The notes: generated by a model from the sequence alone, not told the origin. A stretch of 64,000 bases of DNA from Cecembia calidifontis (GCF_004216715.1 NZ_SGXG01000001.1:3394501-3458500); one strand, 5' to 3'; shown: positions 27,029-36,582, counted from the stretch's first letter. Numbers and translations: made by a program.

Positions 27029-28744
27029 TTAAAAACCCACTGCAGCATCATCCCCTCTGCGGTCAGCTCCGCCTTCCAGTTTCCCATTGGGCAAGACCAA
27101 AATGGCATCTACTTTTCCGAGTATTGGCGTGTAGCCTTCGTTGATGTTGTAGCCTTTGTCTTTTAATGCCTGCAAGACCTCTGCAGAAAAACCTTCCGGT
27201 TCGAAGTTTACCAGGTCGGGAATCCATTGGTGGTGAAATCTTGGAGCATCCACAGCCTCTTGCATAGTCATGTCAAATTCCACCACATTTAAGATGGTCT
27301 GAAGCACAGAAGTAATAATTGTGGAACCTCCCGGAGTACCTACCACCATCAATAATTTACCATCCTTTTCTACAATGGTTGGAGTCATGGAACTAAGCAT
27401 GCGTTTGCCGGGAGCAATGCTATTGGCTTCCGCACCAATAAGTCCGAACATATTGGGGACCCCTGCCTTTGCGCTGAAATCATCCATTTCATTGTTCAGG
27501 AAGAAACCGAGTTCATCACTATAAAGCTTAGAACCGTAAGCGCCATTCAAAGTTGTCGTGATTGCCGCCGCATTACCAAATTGGTCAACAATAGAATAAT
27601 GGGTGGTTTCATCGCTCTCCAAGAATTGGATGACACCATGGGAAATTTCGGATGAAAGTGTGGCCTTCTCCGGATTGAAGCTTGCCATCCTTTCCTTAAG
27701 GTAATCCTTTCCGAGAAGGACTTCCGTAGGAATTTCCACAAAATCAGGATCTCCCAAGTAATAATTTCTGTCTGCATAAGCCCTTCTTTCTGCCTCTGTC
27801 AATACCTGAATGTAAGCAGCTGTGTTATGTCCCATAGCTTTCAGGTCAAAAGGCTCCAGCATCCCCAGGATTTGGGCAAGTGTAATGCCACCAGAGCTTG
27901 GGGGTGCCATAGATATGAGCTGATAATTTTTGTATCCAAACCGGATAGGGTCCCTCCATTTGGCTTCATATTGATTCAGGTCTTCCATGGTAATGATGCC
28001 CCCTTTTTCCTGAATAAATGCTACAAGTTTTTGAGCAGTCTCCCCTTTGTAGAACTCATCCCTGCCATTTTTAGATATTCTCCTTAAGGTTTCTGCCAAT
28101 GCAGGATACTTGATGGTGTCACCTGCTTTGAACTCCTGAGCAAAAAGTGTGTTTTCTCCACTAACTTTAATGATGTCTGCTCTATTATTGGCTAATCTTT
28201 TTTCCTGGTTTTCCGTTACTACCACACCTTTTTCAGCCAGTTCAATCACAGGAGCCAGGATTTCTTCTATGGGTAGAGATCCTAATTTTCGATGTACTTC
28301 AAATACACCGGCGATGGTGCCGGGAACCCCAACCGCCATAGCACCCAAAGTGCTCAAACCGGGGATAACTTCTCCATTTTTATCCAAGTACATGTCCCTG
28401 CTGGCTGCTAAGGGAGCTTTTTCTCTGTAGTCTATAGAACCAGATGTTCCATCCTTCAACCTATAGACCATGAAGCCACCACCCCCAAGGTTTCCCGCAA
28501 AAGGGTAGGCTACAGCCAAGGCCAATTCGGTAGCCACCATGGCGTCAAAAGCATTTCCCCCTTTCTCCATCATTAGCAATCCTATCCTGGAAGCTTCCTC
28601 TCTTGCAGAGACTACCATCGCTTTTTCGGCGATCAATCCCCTACCTTCCTGAACAAGGATTTCTTTTTCCTTACAGAATTGAAAAAGAAAAAGTATGGCC
28701 AGGGTAAGGCTTATAAAACGGGTTGATTTTTTGATTAACTGCAT
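27029..28744 (-). CDS. ggt: Gamma-glutamyltransferase
   Basis: 571 residues with an N-terminal hydrophobic leader ending LFLFQFC, so exported and perhaps lipid-anchored. The catalytic threonine that self-cleaves the precursor is Thr380 in ETTHYSIVD, and NEMDDF and GKRMLSSMTPTIV, GTPGGSTI carry the gamma-glutamyl binding loop. The enzyme transfers or hydrolyses gamma-glutamyl groups of glutathione and peptides. It starts one base after the stop of the S9 peptidase gene, so the two are one operon with a joint role in peptide or glutathione breakdown. Confidence 0.94.
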   Translation of the reverse strand: MQLIKKSTRFISLTLAILFLFQFCKEKEILVQEGRGLIAEKAMVVSAREEASRIGLLMMEKGGNAFDAMVATELALAVAYPFAGNLGGGGFMVYRLKDGTSGSIDYREKAPLAASRDMYLDKNGEVIPGLSTLGAMAVGVPGTIAGVFEVHRKLGSLPIEEILAPVIELAEKGVVVTENQEKRLANNRADIIKVSGENTLFAQEFKAGDTIKYPALAETLRRISKNGRDEFYKGETAQKLVAFIQEKGGIITMEDLNQYEAKWRDPIRFGYKNYQLISMAPPSSGGITLAQILGMLEPFDLKAMGHNTAAYIQVLTEAERRAYADRNYYLGDPDFVEIPTEVLLGKDYLKERMASFNPEKATLSSEISHGVIQFLESDETTHYSIVDQFGNAAAITTTLNGAYGSKLYSDELGFFLNNEMDDFSAKAGVPNMFGLIGAEANSIAPGKRMLSSMTPTIVEKDGKLLMVVGTPGGSTIITSVLQTILNVVEFDMTMQEAVDAPRFHHQWIPDLVNFEPEGFSAEVLQALKDKGYNINEGYTPILGKVDAILVLPNGKLEGGADRRGDDAAVGF

Positions 28745-28745
28745 A

Positions 28746-31106
28746 TCAATTGATTAAGGTGTCATTGAAGAGTTTTAAGATTCTTTTATACTCATCGGTC
28801 CAGCTACTTGGTTCAACAAAACCATGATCTTCAACAGGATAAACAGCCATTTCCCAATTATCTTTTCCCAATTCAATCAGGCGCTGGGCCAATCTGACCA
28901 CATCCTGAAAATGAACATTGACGTCCAGCATGCCATGGGCAATTAATAAATGTCCTTTAAATCCTTCTGCAAAGTAAATAGGTGAAGATCTTCTGTAAGC
29001 TATTGGATCATTGAAAGGCTCATTGAGAATATTGGAAGTATAGCCATGGTTGTAATGAGCCCAATCGGTTACAGCCCTCAGGGCAGCCCCTGATTTAAAA
29101 GTTTCAGAAGCATTGAACAGGGCCATGAGGGTGATGAATCCTCCATAACTTCCCCCATAAATACCTACCCTTGAAGCATCCACACCATGTTCATTTACGA
29201 GGTATTTTGCCCCATCTACTTGGTCTGATAGATCCTTTCCTCCCATATGCCTGTAAATCCCTGTTCTCCAGTCTCTGCCATACCCCGCTGAACCCCGGTA
29301 ATCAATGTCCAGTACCGTATAACCTAGATCTGTCAAAAGGTTGTGGAACATATACTCCCTAAAATAGGTCGACCACCATTTATGAACATTTTGCAGGTAG
29401 CCGGCTCCATGGACAAAAATCACTGCTGCCCCATTCTTTTTATCGGGTTCAGGCAGGTACAATCTTGCCGGAACCATTTTTCCATCCTCTGCTTTGAAAT
29501 GTACCAATTTGGGATCTCTCCAGGGATAATTTTTGAATTCCTCAGACTGCCCATAGGTCAACTGTTTTGGAGTAGCGTTGGGAAGGTTTTCCTGAAGGTA
29601 GATTTCCCAAGGTTTATTACTGTAAGAATATAGTATAGCTAGGTATTTTTCATCCGGAGAAAGAGTGACATCATTATTGCCTGTCATTGTGGTCAATTTT
29701 TCCATTTTACCTCCCATCAAAGGCATCATGTAATAATGCCTTTCACCTGGATGGACTTCTGAAGTACTCAGATACCAAAACTTGCCATTATTTGAAATTT
29801 TGGGATCAAAAATTTCAAAATTTCCTTTTGTCAGTTGTTTCTTTTGGCCATTGCTGACGTCCAAAATATACAGGTGCGAATATCCGGTTTCTTCTGATTG
29901 GAAGTAAATGTGTTTGTTATCCGGTAGCCAACCCAAAGTTCCGCCTCCCATACTCCAACCTATACCCGGCCCGGAAATCCAAGCTTCATCACGTTGTCTA
30001 TCCAAACTCTTCAGGGTGCCCTTTTCCAGATCAAGTAAGGTAATCCAACGGTCTTTATTGTCAACAGATCGGATATTCACTACTGCATATTTGCCATCTT
30101 TTGAAAAATAAACTCCTGAGGGTATAACTTCCCTTACTTTGGCTTCCCATTTTTGTTTGGGGTAATCCTTTACATAATCCGGCAAATCTTTTATCCCGGG
30201 CAAATCGTCTGTTTTTACGATATAGACAGTGTCTTTTTTAAGGTTGTATACAGCCAGTTCGATTTTACTTGGTTTGTCACCTACTTTGGAGCGTGTATTG
30301 AGATTAGTGGTATATCCGGAAACATGGGTATAATCTGGAACAACAGTGCCTTTATTTTCTGCCCTGCTGACCAAATTGAAAGTGACAAAGCTACCGTCAG
30401 GAGAAAGGGTAAGGTTACTCAATTGCTTATTACCCAAATAAAAGGTAAATGGCTCCTTAGGTGTTATGGATTTATTAAAAAGTTCGCTAGCTTTTTGATT
30501 TTCATCTCTCTGACGAACTACCTCTAATAGTTGGAGATTATCTTCTTTCAACCATTGCTCCCTTTGTTCAAGGTTTTCCGGTTTTGTTTCGGGTTTTGTG
30601 CCGGCCGAGATTCTTGTGATTTTTGACAATTTTCCATTCGACCTGTCCAAAACATAGATATTGTTATTTGCCTGAAAGGCTATTTTACGCTCATCCCAAA
30701 GGAATTTAGCATTAGAAATTCTGTCACCAAATGAGACAAGGGTGGTCTTTTCTCCTGTGTTTTTGTCAAAAAGTATCAGATCACCATTGGAAGTGTACAC
30801 CTTTTGCGTCTTGCTCAGGTTAGTGTCTGCGTTGCTTGGTATTAAACTTCTTCTCTCTTCAAGACTGACTTTTTCTATCTTATCAGGTGTTTTGATATTG
30901 ATTTTGTAAAGAGAGTCTGAAGGATTTCCTTCCGGGTTGTAATTGAAATATAGTGTTTCACCTTTTTCATCCCAACTTATGTTGGAGGGAAATGTACCCA
31001 TCCATTTGGGGTCCTGCATGATTTTTTCTACACTGAGGGATTGGGCAAATGCTAAACCTTCCGCCAAAAGAAGGGATACCAGAAATACAATCTTTAAAAT
31101 TCTCAT
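28746..31106 (-). CDS. S9 family peptidase (DPP-IV/prolyl-oligopeptidase type)
   Basis: 786 residues: signal peptide to about residue 21, a beta-propeller of about 450 residues with repeated LSPDG/DNK strands, and an alpha/beta-hydrolase domain. The triad is Ser653 in GGSYGGF, Asp728 in HGMLDVNV and His761 in VEDHGF. It removes dipeptides or cleaves short peptides in the periplasm. It precedes ggt with a one-base gap. Confidence 0.93.
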   Translation of the reverse strand: MRILKIVFLVSLLLAEGLAFAQSLSVEKIMQDPKWMGTFPSNISWDEKGETLYFNYNPEGNPSDSLYKINIKTPDKIEKVSLEERRSLIPSNADTNLSKTQKVYTSNGDLILFDKNTGEKTTLVSFGDRISNAKFLWDERKIAFQANNNIYVLDRSNGKLSKITRISAGTKPETKPENLEQREQWLKEDNLQLLEVVRQRDENQKASELFNKSITPKEPFTFYLGNKQLSNLTLSPDGSFVTFNLVSRAENKGTVVPDYTHVSGYTTNLNTRSKVGDKPSKIELAVYNLKKDTVYIVKTDDLPGIKDLPDYVKDYPKQKWEAKVREVIPSGVYFSKDGKYAVVNIRSVDNKDRWITLLDLEKGTLKSLDRQRDEAWISGPGIGWSMGGGTLGWLPDNKHIYFQSEETGYSHLYILDVSNGQKKQLTKGNFEIFDPKISNNGKFWYLSTSEVHPGERHYYMMPLMGGKMEKLTTMTGNNDVTLSPDEKYLAILYSYSNKPWEIYLQENLPNATPKQLTYGQSEEFKNYPWRDPKLVHFKAEDGKMVPARLYLPEPDKKNGAAVIFVHGAGYLQNVHKWWSTYFREYMFHNLLTDLGYTVLDIDYRGSAGYGRDWRTGIYRHMGGKDLSDQVDGAKYLVNEHGVDASRVGIYGGSYGGFITLMALFNASETFKSGAALRAVTDWAHYNHGYTSNILNEPFNDPIAYRRSSPIYFAEGFKGHLLIAHGMLDVNVHFQDVVRLAQRLIELGKDNWEMAVYPVEDHGFVEPSSWTDEYKRILKLFNDTLIN

Positions 31107-31191
31107 ATCAAATGGTTTTTTGTCAAATATGAGGGTAAAAAAAATAATTGGACAGAAAAAAAATTATGTAAGGCTGAAAAATCTTTTTGTA

Positions 31192-31524
31192 TTAAAGATT
31201 CTCTAAAAATTTTTTCAATTCTTCATCGATGATTTGAACATGCTCTCGTAGCTTTTTATAGGTAGGCCTGGAGTTTTCCAGGTCAGCCTCAATTTTTTCT
31301 AGCAGCTTTCTAGTATCCACTGCGCCAACATAGCTCATACTTGGTTTGGCTTTATGACATTTTTTTTTGATGGTTGCAAAATCTTTTGCATCATAAAATT
31401 CATCCAGGTATTTCAAATCATGAAGATTGGTGTCAATAATGATCTGCACCATTTCCTGTAACATTTCCTTGTCATCGTCACCAAAATACTGAATAATAGT
31501 TTGCGGGCTGATCAGCTTGTACAT
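31192..31524 (-). CDS. Histidine phosphotransfer (Hpt) domain protein
   Basis: 110 residues forming a single Hpt four-helix domain. The phospho-accepting histidine is in KKKCHKAKPSMSYVGA (near residue 59), with the usual downstream HKAKPS spacing. It passes a phosphoryl group between a hybrid kinase and a response regulator, but neither partner is encoded nearby. It is a standalone gene. Confidence 0.85.
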   Translation of the reverse strand: MYKLISPQTIIQYFGDDDKEMLQEMVQIIIDTNLHDLKYLDEFYDAKDFATIKKKCHKAKPSMSYVGAVDTRKLLEKIEADLENSRPTYKKLREHVQIIDEELKKFLENL

Positions 31525-31751
31525 AAAAATCTATATTAGCATAAATATTTGCATTATTTACGCAAATTTATGTATTTCAAATAATAAAAAAAATAACCCT
31601 CAAGCTTTTGATGAAATATTCTTCAAATTTGTGTTTATATTTTAGAACGATAGCTTATCTACAGGGTTTTTATTCCATCTATTGAATATTAATTTTGCCA
31701 GAGATCAAACCGAGCAGTGCTTTTCTTTGTTATTATTAGGTCAAAAAAGTT

Positions 31752-31904
31752 ATGAATAAGAATAAAATTGTATTTATCATATTGGCTGCCATTTTTCTAT
31801 TGATAATGTTTTGGATAGGTATCGATATTTCAAGGAAGACCACATTTCCGGGCTCTAAGGGAAATTTAAAGGAAAGAATGGCTCCAACTGAAAGCTCCAA
31901 CTGA
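31752..31904 (+). CDS. Small single-helix membrane protein, 50 residues
   Basis: ATG at 31752 opens a 50-codon frame. One strong membrane helix (KIVFIILAAIFLLIMFWIGI) follows a short basic N-terminus, and the tail is hydrophilic. The stop is one base before the ATG of the DUF2452 gene, an arrangement that suggests real, coupled translation. I do not recognise the family. Confidence 0.6.
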   Translation: MNKNKIVFIILAAIFLLIMFWIGIDISRKTTFPGSKGNLKERMAPTESSN

Positions 31905-31905
31905 A

Positions 31906-32364
31906 ATGAATAAATCCCTCAAAATTGATGTAAATCAGATAGATCTTGAAAAAATGAAGGAAAAGACCACGGACGTGCCTGGTCTTCTGCCTTATGCACA
32001 TCAATCTGGAAGCGCTATCATAAAACCTGAAGACAAAGGAAAAATCACAGGTAGGGCCGTTGCTGCCATGCATTCTCAGACGGACATGCAAATGGCCCAG
32101 ATTTACCAACAGATGCAGTTGCTTGCGGATCAAGCGAAGGCCATTCAGAAAAGGGTAGAAGTTTCGGAAAGGATATACCAAGCTTCCATCAGTTTTGAAC
32201 CTTTGATCAACCACCACTATTTTTTGTATGAAAAGGAAGATGGGAGCGATTGCATGAGTATGGTGGCTCCTGAAGAGTGGGGAAGAAAAAAGAGATTTTC
32301 AAGGTTTATTGCTGAGGTCAAACTTCTTGCGGACCATACTTGGGAAATTGTAAGAGAGCTTTAA
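31906..32364 (+). CDS. DUF2452 protein
   Basis: 152 residues, matching DUF2452: VPGLLPYAHQSGSAIIKPEDKGK region, a central helix, and FLYEKEDGSDCMSMVAPEEWG near the C-terminus. It is cytoplasmic, and its function is unknown. It begins one base after a small membrane-protein gene and ends just before the 32377 gene, so three genes read as one unit. Confidence 0.85.
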   Translation: MNKSLKIDVNQIDLEKMKEKTTDVPGLLPYAHQSGSAIIKPEDKGKITGRAVAAMHSQTDMQMAQIYQQMQLLADQAKAIQKRVEVSERIYQASISFEPLINHHYFLYEKEDGSDCMSMVAPEEWGRKKRFSRFIAEVKLLADHTWEIVREL

Positions 32365-32376
32365 TTGTTGATTACC

Positions 32377-33021
32377 ATGCATTTGCTGAAAGTCAATCAT
32401 TTGTTTGAGATCCTAAAAACATCAGAGCTGGAACTGGATGTTGAATTTTTGTTAGAGGTTAACCCTGACTATATCAAAGGCAAAGGGGAGGTTTTGCTAC
32501 ATGAGGTTTTTGAGACATTGGGAGGAAAGGGGGAGAGGCCATTGTTGGAGCGGTTAAAATTTGATTTCAAGATCCACCGTCATGTTTTTATTTATGATGA
32601 TGAAGTACATTTCAATAGGTACCGACTGGCTACTTTGAAAACAGGCATTTATGATACTTTTTCTTTTTCCTGGTTAGATACTTATAAACGATTGTGCAGA
32701 ACCTACGAAAAAGACTGTCAAAAGGCAGGGATTCAGGAAAGGATCTGGTTTGGGCCTCCCATTGCCGAAAAAGTTTTTGGTAAATCTGAAGAACCGGGAG
32801 ACCTTTCCGGGAATGGTGCTTCCGGATGGAAGTTAAATGCCTATAATGACGCCCAGTATGACCTTTTAAGCAGGTTGCATGGATATAAATTGATACGGAT
32901 TCCTATGTATGAAAACCTCATGATTGCCGGAAGTTTGAAAAAGATTGATGACCTGCTTTTAAATCCTACAGATGCCTCCAAACAGGCCATAATCAATTGG
33001 ATAAAAAGAAAGATGCAATAA
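32377..33021 (+). CDS. Conserved protein of unknown function
   Basis: 214 residues from ATG 32377. The upstream TTG codons (32365, 32368) immediately follow the previous stop and are less likely. No signal peptide or membrane segment is seen. The sequence is alpha/beta with a FDFKIHRHVFIYDDEVHF block. I do not recognise a domain. It follows DUF2452 by 12 bases and ends at a perfect 14-bp terminator. Confidence 0.7.
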   Translation: MHLLKVNHLFEILKTSELELDVEFLLEVNPDYIKGKGEVLLHEVFETLGGKGERPLLERLKFDFKIHRHVFIYDDEVHFNRYRLATLKTGIYDTFSFSWLDTYKRLCRTYEKDCQKAGIQERIWFGPPIAEKVFGKSEEPGDLSGNGASGWKLNAYNDAQYDLLSRLHGYKLIRIPMYENLMIAGSLKKIDDLLLNPTDASKQAIINWIKRKMQ

Positions 33022-33055
33022 AATAGGCTGTCTGGAAAAAACAGACAGCCTATTT
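33021..33055. terminator. Perfect 14-bp terminator hairpin
   Basis: AAATAGGCTGTCTG (33021-33034) pairs with CAGACAGCCTATTT (33042-33055) around a 7-base loop. It ends the DUF2452 unit and, from the other side, the convergent kinase gene. Confidence 0.88.
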
Positions 33056-33071
33056 GGTTTAGGAATATTAT

Positions 33072-33689
33072 TTAAGCAAATAGTCCGTAAATTTCTCTGT
33101 CAACTCTTTCCACAATGGAAGAAAAATCTTCCTGATAAGCGACAAAGTCCATATCATTGACATCAATGATCAGGAGTTTCCCTTTATCATATCCAGCAAT
33201 CCATTCCTCATAATGGGCGTTTAGATTTTTCAGATAATCGATACGTATCGAATTTTCATAATGTCTCCCTCTTTTCTCTATTTGACCCACCAGTTTGGGA
33301 ATATCTGCTTTAAGGTATATCAAAAGGTCCGGCGCCTCCACATAACTGATCATGGAGTGAAAAAGATTGAGGTAATTTTCATAATCTCTTTCGGTGATCA
33401 AGTGGGATTTGTGAAGATTAGCTGCAAAAATATAGGCATCTTCATAAATGGTCCTGTCCTGAATCACAGAATTGCCGCTTTCTCTTATTCTTTTGATCTG
33501 ATTGAACCTACTGTTGAGAAAATAAACCTGCAAATGGAATGACCAGCGTTTCATATCTTCATAGAAATCTGCCAAATAAGGATTGTTTTCTACTGCTTCC
33601 AACTCTGCATGCCATCCATAATGCTTGGCAAGTTTTATTGCCAAGGTGGTTTTTCCACTCCCGATATTTCCGGATACTGCTATATGCAT
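33072..33689 (-). CDS. Deoxynucleoside kinase
   Basis: 205 residues. The P-loop is at the N-terminus, SGNIGSGKTT, followed by EAVENNPYLADFYEDMKRW and the DRTIYEDAYIF motif characteristic of deoxynucleoside kinases (deoxyadenosine/deoxyguanosine type). It phosphorylates salvaged deoxynucleosides in the cytoplasm. It is 72 bases downstream of the acyl-CoA dehydrogenase gene and may share its transcript. Confidence 0.9.
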   Translation of the reverse strand: MHIAVSGNIGSGKTTLAIKLAKHYGWHAELEAVENNPYLADFYEDMKRWSFHLQVYFLNSRFNQIKRIRESGNSVIQDRTIYEDAYIFAANLHKSHLITERDYENYLNLFHSMISYVEAPDLLIYLKADIPKLVGQIEKRGRHYENSIRIDYLKNLNAHYEEWIAGYDKGKLLIIDVNDMDFVAYQEDFSSIVERVDREIYGLFA

Positions 33690-33761
33690 AAATCAATTAA
33701 AATTCATTGAAAATCAATAATTTGATATTGATTTTATAATGTATTACTTTAAATTTTTCTT

Positions 33762-34652
33762 TTATTTGGTGAACTGTGGGGAAACAGTAAATTCTTTGAC
33801 ACCGGGGGTATATTTGTAAAAGCCTTCTCCTGTTTTCACTCCTTTGAATCCGGCTTCCACCATATTGACCAGAAGTGGGCAAGGTGCATATTTAGGATTT
33901 CCGAAACCCTCATGCAAAACCCTCAAAATGGAAAGACAAACATCAAGGCCTATAAAATCGGCCAATTGCAATGGGCCCATAGGATGTGCCATGCCCAGCT
34001 TCATTACAGTGTCTATTTCTTCCACACCGGCCACGCTTTCATATAAAGTATAGATGGCTTCATTGATCATCGGCATCAAGATCCTATTCGCAACAAATCC
34101 GGGATAATCATTGACCTCTACGGGGATTTTGTCCAGTTTTTTGGAAAGATCCATGATCTTTGCGGTCACTTCATCTGAAGTGGCATATCCACGGATAACT
34201 TCCACAAGTTTCATTACCGGAACCGGGTTCATGAAATGCATCCCTATGACTTTATCCGGCCTGGTAGTGGCAGCAGCAATTTTTGTAATCGAAATGGAAG
34301 AGGTGTTGGTAGCTAAAATTGCTTCATCTTTACTGAGCTCATCCAATTGTTTGAAAAGGTCTAATTTGATTTGGAGGTTTTCAGTAGCAGCTTCTATAAC
34401 AAGATCGGCATGTTCAATCCCTGCTTTCAGGGAAGTAAATGTTTTGATTTTGCTCAATGCGGTGTTTTTATCTTCTTCAGAGAGGCTTCCTTTGGCTACC
34501 TGTCTGTCCATGTTTCTAGAAATAGTGGCCAAAGCTTTGTCCAAAGCTGCTTGATTGATGTCCACCAAAGAGACTTTGTATCCGTTTTGCGCAAATACAT
34601 GTGCAATCCCATTGCCCATTGTACCTGAGCCGATTACAGTAATGTTATTCAT
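33762..34652 (-). CDS. 3-hydroxybutyryl-CoA dehydrogenase
   Basis: 296 residues, the normal length. There is an NAD-binding GSGTMGNGIAHVFA at residue 8, EAATENLQIK and NTSSISIT segments, the catalytic His in GMHFMNPVPVMKLVEV, and the C-terminal dimer domain ending GEGFYKY. It oxidises 3-hydroxyacyl-CoA (or runs the reverse reaction) in fatty-acid or butanoate metabolism. It is probably monocistronic or linked to the kinase. Confidence 0.93.
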   Translation of the reverse strand: MNNITVIGSGTMGNGIAHVFAQNGYKVSLVDINQAALDKALATISRNMDRQVAKGSLSEEDKNTALSKIKTFTSLKAGIEHADLVIEAATENLQIKLDLFKQLDELSKDEAILATNTSSISITKIAAATTRPDKVIGMHFMNPVPVMKLVEVIRGYATSDEVTAKIMDLSKKLDKIPVEVNDYPGFVANRILMPMINEAIYTLYESVAGVEEIDTVMKLGMAHPMGPLQLADFIGLDVCLSILRVLHEGFGNPKYAPCPLLVNMVEAGFKGVKTGEGFYKYTPGVKEFTVSPQFTK

Positions 34653-34791
34653 GTTGATTTGGGTTTAGTATTCAGATGATAAACAAAATTTCTGAAAAAA
34701 TATCCATCGAATTATGGAATTTCTCCCAGTTTTAATGCCCAAATCTAATTTGAATGGAAAGGAAATCCAATTCTTAATGATTTAAATTGGT

Positions 34792-34799
34792 TACCTTTG
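34792..34799 (+). promoter_or_regulatory. Promoter -7 box (TAnnTTTG type) of the CvfB-like gene
   Basis: TACCTTTG fits the Bacteroidota -7 consensus exactly and lies only 4 bases before the ATG at 34804. The expected transcription start would fall at or right beside the ATG, so a leaderless message is possible. No good -33 TTG was found. Confidence 0.4.
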
Positions 34800-34803
34800 T
34801 ATC

Positions 34804-35631
34804 ATGAAAGAATTGGGTGTAATGAGTAGTCTGCTCATCAATAGATTTACTCCAAACGGAGCTTATCTTTCCTTACATGATGGCGGGGAAGTCTTACTTC
34901 CTAAAAGTTATCTGACAGGGAAAGAAAAAGAAGGAGAAGAAATAGAAGTATTTGTTTACACGGATAGTGAAGATAGGCTTGTAGCCGTCACTTCCAAGCC
35001 AAAAGCCCTATTGGATGAATTTGCAGTAATGGAGGCCAAAGAAATCACCAAGTTTGGTGCATTTATGGACTGGGGTTTACCAAAGGACCTATTTTTACCA
35101 AAAGCAGAAATGGGAAAACCTATGGTAAAAGGTGAAAAATACCTGGTAAGGGTCTGTAAGGATTACAAAACAAATCGGTTGATAGGTGTAAGCAAATATG
35201 AGGATTTTCTTATCCGGGATACCAGAGGATTTGAAAAAGGTCAGGAAACCGAAGTATTGGTTTTTGACCAGACTGAACTTGGTTATAAAGTTTTGATTGA
35301 AGGAAATTTTGAAGGACTCCTTTACAAGAATGAAATATTTCAGCCGATTCATATAGGGGATAAGGCCAGAGCTTTTATCAAAAAAGTGAGGGAAGACGGT
35401 AAGCTTGACCTCCAACTACTTCCTGAAGGCAGAGAAAAATATGAAGAAGGGGCAGAAAAAATCCTGGAAGTCCTAAAAGTCCGGAAGTTTTTACCCCTTC
35501 ACGATAAATCATCCCCAGAAGCCATTAAAGAATCACTGGGAATGAGTAAAAAACATTTCAAACAGTCTATTGGTCAACTCTATAAAGCCAGAAAAATTGT
35601 GATCAAAGAAAACGGTATAGAATTGGTTTAA
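34804..35631 (+). CDS. CvfB-like S1 RNA-binding protein
   Basis: 275 residues: three S1-like modules (about 8-65, 70-135 and 150-205) and a C-terminal winged-helix (LGMSKKHFKQSIGQLYKARKI), the architecture of CvfB, an RNA-binding regulator. The start at 34804 gives MKELGVMSSLLINRF, which aligns with family N-termini, against an internal ATG at 34822. Its stop overlaps the stop of the convergent ArsC-like gene by four bases. Confidence 0.88.
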   Translation: MKELGVMSSLLINRFTPNGAYLSLHDGGEVLLPKSYLTGKEKEGEEIEVFVYTDSEDRLVAVTSKPKALLDEFAVMEAKEITKFGAFMDWGLPKDLFLPKAEMGKPMVKGEKYLVRVCKDYKTNRLIGVSKYEDFLIRDTRGFEKGQETEVLVFDQTELGYKVLIEGNFEGLLYKNEIFQPIHIGDKARAFIKKVREDGKLDLQLLPEGREKYEEGAEKILEVLKVRKFLPLHDKSSPEAIKESLGMSKKHFKQSIGQLYKARKIVIKENGIELV

Positions 35632-35987
35632 TCCAATTCCAAGACCCTGTTAGGTGTGGTACACAAAACCGCCTTATCCCTTTTGATGGCAATGGGTGCT
35701 TTGATCAGGTGTGGGTATTTGGAAAGAATGAGCAGCCAACTTTCATCATCCCAGGTTCTGCCGGCAATTTTCTCCTGGTAATCAGGATGGGCCCTGTTCA
35801 GCAGATCCTTGGCTCTAAGGTTTAACTTTTCGAGAATAGATCTCCAACCTGTCAGGGTGATATGCTCTTTCTCTATGTTAATCTCATTGATGTGTTTGGC
35901 AATAGACCTGGCATAAGCCCTCATTTGCTTGTCTACGGCATGGGAAGGATTGTAGTAGAAGAATAGTTCGCTTGGATGTGTTTTCAT
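35628..35987 (-). CDS. ArsC/Spx-fold protein without the catalytic cysteine
   Basis: 119 residues of the ArsC/Spx thioredoxin-like fold. The N-terminal FFYYNPSHAVDKQMRAYA aligns with the IYHNPRCSKSR loop, but the cysteine position holds histidine. The C-terminal HLIKAPIAIKRDKAVLCTTP matches the LIKRPI loop. Reduction of arsenate is therefore unlikely; a binding or regulatory role as in Spx is conceivable. It is convergent with and overlaps the CvfB-like gene by four bases. Confidence 0.72.
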   Translation of the reverse strand: MKTHPSELFFYYNPSHAVDKQMRAYARSIAKHINEINIEKEHITLTGWRSILEKLNLRAKDLLNRAHPDYQEKIAGRTWDDESWLLILSKYPHLIKAPIAIKRDKAVLCTTPNRVLELD

Positions 35988-36093
35988 AACTGTCTGGTTT
36001 AGTGTATTCTAAGATAAAGAAATTACAGCTTTATTCAAAACAAAAGTTGTTTATTTTGCTCTGGTACAAAAGAAGAAATTAATTTTAAGAGCG

Positions 36094-36582
36094 TTGGATA
36101 TAGAAAGTTTTAATAAATTCGCAAAAACAGAATATTCTGCCAACAAAAAACTGCTTCAAAAACTGAAGAAAGTAAAAAATAAGGTATTGGATGAAATGTT
36201 TGAATCAGCGCATGAAGAGAAATTCAAAAAAATTGATTGCCTCCAATGTGCCAATTGTTGTAAAACGACAAGTCCCATTTTCCTTCAGACAGATATAGAT
36301 AGACTTGCCAGGGTTTTCCGGATGAAAAGTTCGGAATTCATGGATACTTATTTGCACAGGGATGAAGAAGGGGATTTTGTCTTGAATGCTTCCCCCTGTC
36401 CCTTTCTCAACGAAGATAATACCTGTCTAGTTTATGAGGAAAGACCAAAGGCATGTAGGGAGTATCCCCATACCAATAGGAAAAACATGCATGGAATTTT
36501 GGATCTAAGCCTGAAAAATACTTTGGTTTGTCCTGCCGTTCTTGAAATATTTCAAGACTTTGGGAAAGAATTTAGGAAGTAA
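36094..36582 (+). CDS. YkgJ family cysteine cluster protein
   Basis: 162 residues with CLQCANCC, PCPFL, C and C(R)EYPH, the eight-cysteine cluster of YkgJ proteins that probably binds zinc or an Fe-S cluster. The start is TTG at 36094: no in-frame ATG is available, and the reading MDIESFNKFAKTEY matches family N-termini. It is 48 bases upstream of the ROK gene. Confidence 0.85.
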   Translation: MDIESFNKFAKTEYSANKKLLQKLKKVKNKVLDEMFESAHEEKFKKIDCLQCANCCKTTSPIFLQTDIDRLARVFRMKSSEFMDTYLHRDEEGDFVLNASPCPFLNEDNTCLVYEERPKACREYPHTNRKNMHGILDLSLKNTLVCPAVLEIFQDFGKEFRK

